Below, one piece after another: positions 50,722 through 53,527 of a stretch of DNA of 53,527 nucleotides. Under the pieces are notes generated by a model. That model ran no database searches and was not told where the DNA came from. It worked only from the letters and a program-made list of their open reading frames with translations. Position numbers and translations under genes: made by a program. The DNA comes from Candidatus Melainabacteria bacterium SSGW_16. GTDB taxonomy: Bacteria > Cyanobacteriota > Vampirovibrionia > 2-02-FULL-35-15. The stretch spans positions 1 through 53,527 of the forward strand of contig DUDS01000030.1 in the NCBI GenBank assembly GCA_004769085.1, in the 5' to 3' direction. Position 1 is the first letter of the stretch. Every line of letters starts with the position of its first letter.

Positions 50722-52582
50722 CAGATGATGATTTCTTGGCTCCTACTGGTTCTTCAGAAGGCTTAGCCTGTGGTTTTTGTGCTTCTGTCTGGGATGCTTT
50801 TGTTGCAAGATTATACGCAGCTTCCTGAAGGTCTTTTGTCAGGCTTTTAATTTTGTTTATATCTGCCTTATCTTTTAATGCTTGTCTTAATTCATTTAAA
50901 AGTTGTTCTGCTTTTGCTTTTTCTGTTTGTGGAGCATTATCCTTTAGTTCTGACAGCTGTCTTTCAATGCTATATACCAGACTGTCTGCTTTATTTCTTT
51001 CTTCAACTTCTTCTCTCCTCTTCTGGTCTTCCTTGGCATGTTCTTCCGCAGCTTTAACCATATTGTCGATTTCATCTTTTTTAAGATTTGTAGATGCTGT
51101 AATGGTAATTTTTTGTTCTTTTGATGTTGCTTGATCTTTGGCTGTAACACTCAAAATACCGTTTGCATCTATATCAAATGTGACTTCAACTTTTGGTATT
51201 CCTCTTGGTGATGGTGCAATTCCTTCAAGATGAAATTCTCCAAGTAGTTTATTGTCAGCTGCAATTGGTCTTTCACCTTGAAATACCTTTATGTCAACCC
51301 TGGTCTGGTTATCATCTGCAGTACTGAATGTCTCTGATTTTCTTGTCGGAATAGTAGTATTTCTGTCAATCAGTTTTGTAAAAACACCACCTAAGGTTTC
51401 AATCCCAAGGCTAAGTGGAGTTACATCAAGAAGTACAACATCTTTTACTTCTCCTGCAAGTACGCCTGCCTGAATTGCAGCACCTATTGCTACCACTTCG
51501 TCAGGATTTACACCCTGGTGAGGCTCTTTTCCTGTAAGCTCTTTAACTAGTTTTATTATGGCAGGTATTCTTGAGGATCCTCCAACAAGGACTACTTCAT
51601 CCATATCTCCAGTAGTAAGCTTTGCATCTTCAAGGGCTCTTTTTAATGGTCCTTTTACCCTATCAAATAAATCATGGACAAGATCTTCAAATTTTGCCCT
51701 GGATAATTTCATTTCAAGATGCTTTGGTCCGTTTTGATCAGCAGTTATAAATGGCAGACTTATTGTTGTCTCCATTAAGGTTGAAAGTTCTATCTTCCCT
51801 TTTTCTGATGCTTCTGTTAACCGCTGCAAAGCTTGCCTATCTTTTCTTAAATCAATTCCTTCAAGTCTTTGAAATTCTTCAGCCACCCAGTTTACAATTT
51901 TTTGATCAAAGTCATCTCCGCCAAGCCTTGAGTCTCCGCTGGTGGCTTTTACTTCAAAAACACCATCACCAACTTCAAGGATGCTTACATCAAATGTTCC
52001 ACCACCAAGGTCAAATACAAGGATAGTTTCATCTGCCTTTTTGTCCAATCCGTATGCTAGTGCTGCTGCGGTTGGTTCGTTTATTATTCTTAAGACTTCA
52101 AGTCCTGCTATAGCACCTGCATCTTTGGTAGCCTGTCTCTGACTGTCGTTAAAATATGCAGGAACTGTTATCACAGCTGCAGTAACCTTTTCTCCTATGT
52201 ATTTTTCTGCATCTTCTTTAAGTTTTCTAAGAATCATTGCAGAAATTTCCTGTGGAGTGAATTCCTTACTATCTATATCAACAACTACAGCATTGTCTTT
52301 GCCTTTTTTTGTTTTATAAGCAACATATTTTCTTTCATGTTCAGTCTCATCATAGGTATGACCCATGAATCTTTTAATGCTGGATACTGTTTTCTCGGGG
52401 TTTAATTCTCTTTGTCTTTTGGCGATTTGTCCTACTGCTCTTTCGCCTGATTTAAGAAAACCAACAACAGATGGGGTGGTTCTGTTGCCTTCTGAATTAG
52501 GAATTACTGTTGATTTACCAGCTTCCATAACAGCAACAACAGAATTTGTCGTTCCTAAGTCAATACCAACAACTTTTCCCAT
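50681..52582 (-). CDS. dnaK: Hsp70 chaperone DnaK
   Basis: The ATP-driven general chaperone. The ATPase domain has [34 protein letters not shown], the [14 protein letters not shown] phosphate loop and [13 protein letters not shown]. The linker [15 protein letters not shown] leads to the substrate domain and lid. The C-terminus ends [13 protein letters not shown], a common DnaK end. The length of 633 residues is normal. DnaJ and GrpE are not in the window. A palindrome, not CIRCE, sits over the promoter, and TATAAT (52627-52632) with GAGGAG 8 bases before ATG set the start. The downstream gene overlaps its tail. Confidence 0.97.
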   Translation of the reverse strand: MGKVVGIDLGTTNSVVAVMEAGKSTVIPNSEGNRTTPSVVGFLKSGERAVGQIAKRQRELNPEKTVSSIKRFMGHTYDETEHERKYVAYKTKKGKDNAVVVDIDSKEFTPQEISAMILRKLKEDAEKYIGEKVTAAVITVPAYFNDSQRQATKDAGAIAGLEVLRIINEPTAAALAYGLDKKADETILVFDLGGGTFDVSILEVGDGVFEVKATSGDSRLGGDDFDQKIVNWVAEEFQRLEGIDLRKDRQALQRLTEASEKGKIELSTLMETTISLPFITADQNGPKHLEMKLSRAKFEDLVHDLFDRVKGPLKRALEDAKLTTGDMDEVVLVGGSSRIPAIIKLVKELTGKEPHQGVNPDEVVAIGAAIQAGVLAGEVKDVVLLDVTPLSLGIETLGGVFTKLIDRNTTIPTRKSETFSTADDNQTRVDIKVFQGERPIAADNKLLGEFHLEGIAPSPRGIPKVEVTFDIDANGILSVTAKDQATSKEQKITITASTNLKKDEIDNMVKAAEEHAKEDQKRREEVEERNKADSLVYSIERQLSELKDNAPQTEKAKAEQLLNELRQALKDKADINKIKSLTKDLQEAAYNLATKASQTEAQKPQAKPSEEPVGAKKSSSDDDIIDAEFKPSN

Positions 52583-52590
52583 CTTGTTTA

Positions 52591-52632
52591 CTCCTCTATA
52601 GCGTAAGATTAGTACACTTGCTATCTATTATA
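52591..52632 (-). promoter_or_regulatory. dnaK -10 box and ribosome binding site
   Basis: On the minus strand TATAAT lies at 52627-52632 and GAGGAG at 52591-52596, 8 bases before ATG. The leader is about 40 bases long. No CIRCE element is present. Confidence 0.55.
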
Positions 52633-52633
52633 G

Positions 52634-52653
52634 TTCTAATTTAGAAATTAGAA
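52634..52653. promoter_or_regulatory. Palindromic operator candidate over the dnaK promoter
   Basis: TTCTAATTT-AG-AAATTAGAA: two perfect 9-base arms around a 2-base centre, directly upstream of the dnaK TATAAT and covering the -35/spacer region. A repressor bound here would block dnaK. The sequence is not CIRCE (HrcA). Confidence 0.5.
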
Positions 52654-52983
52654 TTGGCCCTGTCTATTCATGTTGTTTTAATGTTTGTTATATTATTTTT
52701 AATAGCAAAGGCTCAAAATTGGTTATAAATAAAGTTATGCTATTCGTACAATACAACTTAAAAAGCTGTTAATGGCAGAAACTTTATTATTTTTTTATAA
52801 AGTGTATATAATGAGTGAATACTTCCTTGTAAGGTGCTTTATTGCTAATAAAACAGCTTACTAAGAATCATTTTCAATTAATTAATTGTTAATTTAATTT
52901 AGTTTATGCTTTAAAAGTCTGAAGATCTATTTTATGAATAATTCATTTGGCTTAGAATAATAAAAAATTTAGGAGATAGCAAG
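52654..52983. other. 330-base non-coding stretch between dnaK and ferredoxin
   Basis: AT-rich control region of the divergent pair. It contains an inverted repeat AAGCTGTT (52763-52770)/AACAGCTT (52852-52859) and the small palindrome CCTTGTAAGG. A 30-codon ORF at 52772-52864 lacks a ribosome site and is probably chance. Near the right end, AGGAG lies 9 bases before the ferredoxin ATG. No tRNA or clear riboswitch is seen. Confidence 0.5.
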
Positions 52984-53220
52984 ATGTCATATACGATAGT
53001 TAGCGATGTTTGTGAAGGAAAATCTGATTGTATTCCTGTCTGTCCTGTAGATTGCATTCACTGGGTTGAGCAAGGTGGTCAGAAAACGAAAAATGTAAAA
53101 AGTACTGACTACACTTATATTGATAATGAAACATGCATTGATTGTGGTGCATGCTTAGCTGCATGCCCTGTTGAAGGGGCTATTATTGATGAATGGAAAC
53201 CTGAGTTACAGAAAGTATAA
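52984..53220 (+). CDS. Small two-cluster ferredoxin, cyanobacterial type
   Basis: A 78-residue ferredoxin with two iron-sulfur motifs. The first is C10-x5-C16-x3-C20-P-x2-C24 (VCEGKSDCIPVCPVDC), an unusual spacing in which the first loop is enlarged. The second is CIDCGACLAACP, a standard 4Fe-4S motif. The layout and the final CPVEGAI match a small ferredoxin family frequent in Cyanobacteria and relatives. It carries electrons; no partner is encoded nearby. A good AGGAG site precedes the ATG, and a strong terminator follows at once, so it is a single-gene unit. Confidence 0.93.
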   Translation: MSYTIVSDVCEGKSDCIPVCPVDCIHWVEQGGQKTKNVKSTDYTYIDNETCIDCGACLAACPVEGAIIDEWKPELQKV

Positions 53221-53240
53221 AGGTTGTTTTTAATGTGAAT

Positions 53241-53280
53241 AAAGAGGGCTTGAATTATTACAAGCCCTCTTTTGTTTGTT
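53241..53280 (+). terminator. Strong intrinsic terminator of the ferredoxin gene
   Basis: AAAGAGGGCTTG pairs perfectly with CAAGCCCTCTTT (12 bases) around an 8-base AT loop, followed by TTTGTTTGTT. A near-consensus Rho-independent terminator. Confidence 0.93.
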
Positions 53281-53356
53281 TTATGCTAATTTTTCTTTAA
53301 ATATTGTTTTATTATCACTTATATATGGGTATTTAAAGGATAAGGTAAATGGTGGT

Positions 53357-53527
53357 ATGAAAGAGTCACTTAGATCGCTTAAGGTCACTTCATCAGGTTT
53401 AACTGTTTCTCAAGCTAATGCATCATCAGATACTGATGATGCATTACTGCAGAAAGCCATAAGTATAAAAGACCCAGATGAAAAAGAAAGTCTACTAAGG
53501 AAAGTTCTAGATTCAAATCCTGTTGGT
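53357..53527 (+). CDS. Start of an unknown protein gene, cut by the window end
   Basis: An open frame of 57 codons runs to the window edge. The N-terminus is basic and then Ser/Ala/Asp-rich (LRSLKVTSSGLTVSQANASS), followed by a helical stretch (DDALLQKAISIKDPDEKESL, RKVLDSNPVG) with a TPR-like feel. A weak GGTGGT lies just before ATG. Too little is present to name a family. Confidence 0.5.
   Translation, partial: MKESLRSLKVTSSGLTVSQANASSDTDDALLQKAISIKDPDEKESLLRKVLDSNPVG

Noticed and set aside
52583..52660. CIRCE element for dnaK
   Set aside because: The TTAGCACTC-N9-GAGTGCTAA pattern is absent; a different palindrome is present.
52772..52864. 30-codon frame between dnaK and ferredoxin
   Set aside because: No ribosome site, hydrophobic random-looking peptide, and it coincides with an AT-rich region; probably chance.
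1..53527. CRISPR array, insertion sequence or prophage
   Set aside because: No regularly spaced direct repeats, transposase, integrase or phage genes were found.

Overview
The window is a visibly AT-rich, densely coding stretch of a bacterial chromosome with no transposase, integrase, CRISPR array or phage gene. Two tRNA genes and about 45 protein genes are supported, nearly all intact. An lptC/lptA-type pair points to a Gram-negative envelope with LPS, and a PilB-type ATPase with PilP/GspC-like partners points to type IV pili. The genome also encodes an orphan NuoN/NdhB subunit, a UbiA prenyltransferase, NAD synthesis from aspartate (nadCBA), class I aldolase with pyruvate kinase, and a short ferredoxin whose layout recalls a cyanobacterial family. 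With no photosynthesis genes, this suggests a non-photosynthetic relative of Cyanobacteria (Melainabacteria/Vampirovibrionia-like). That placement is inference from gene style, not from a phylogeny.

Layout. 1-5.8 kb (minus strand): proC, a TPR lipoprotein-like or secreted protein, lptC-like, lptA-like, a HAMP-PAS sensor kinase and tRNA-CAU, read in that order. 5.9-12.5 kb (plus): a class I/II aminotransferase, a large TPR protein overlapping tyrS, then an overlapping PdtaS-like kinase and ANTAR response regulator. 12.5-15.6 kb: a small basic protein and mazG on the minus strand, an exported unknown protein, and hslO. 15.6-17.3 kb: tRNA-Gly set inside GC-richer inverted repeats, then icd with a strong bidirectional terminator. 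17.3-25.6 kb: a Gly-rich small protein, nuoN, and a plus-strand pilus/secretion group (PilP-like protein, pepP, pilB, PilP/GspC-like membrane protein). 25.7-33.6 kb: nadC-nadB-nadA, a GAF/degenerate GGDEF/HD-GYP protein, and an overlapping dgcN-dgcA pair for D-glutamate. 33.7-38.4 kb: 2-Cys peroxiredoxin, a GNAT enzyme, an NDH-2-like flavoprotein, mtnP and an HtrA protease. 38.6-42.9 kb: class I aldolase, pyk, an SDR reductase and UbiA. 43-46.2 kb: an unfamiliar AAA+ ATPase followed by two or three tiny proteins in unusually roomy, structured intergenic DNA. 46.3-53.5 kb: DAHP synthase, two large lineage-type unknown proteins, dnaK, a ferredoxin and the start of one more gene.

The most interesting unexplained material is (1) the AAA+/small-protein locus at 43.0-46.2 kb, including two overlapping, mutually exclusive stems at 45899-45951; (2) a recurring ACCTTGGTT(T/A)AA element in four intergenic regions, always pointing at the downstream gene; (3) a set of genes whose -10 box lies only 7-11 bases before the start codon (leaderless style), beside others with perfect Shine-Dalgarno sites; (4) palindromic operator candidates at dnaK, the peroxiredoxin and the GNAT gene; and (5) the GC-richer inverted repeat bracketing tRNA-Gly. 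No single obviously new defence or mobile system is visible.
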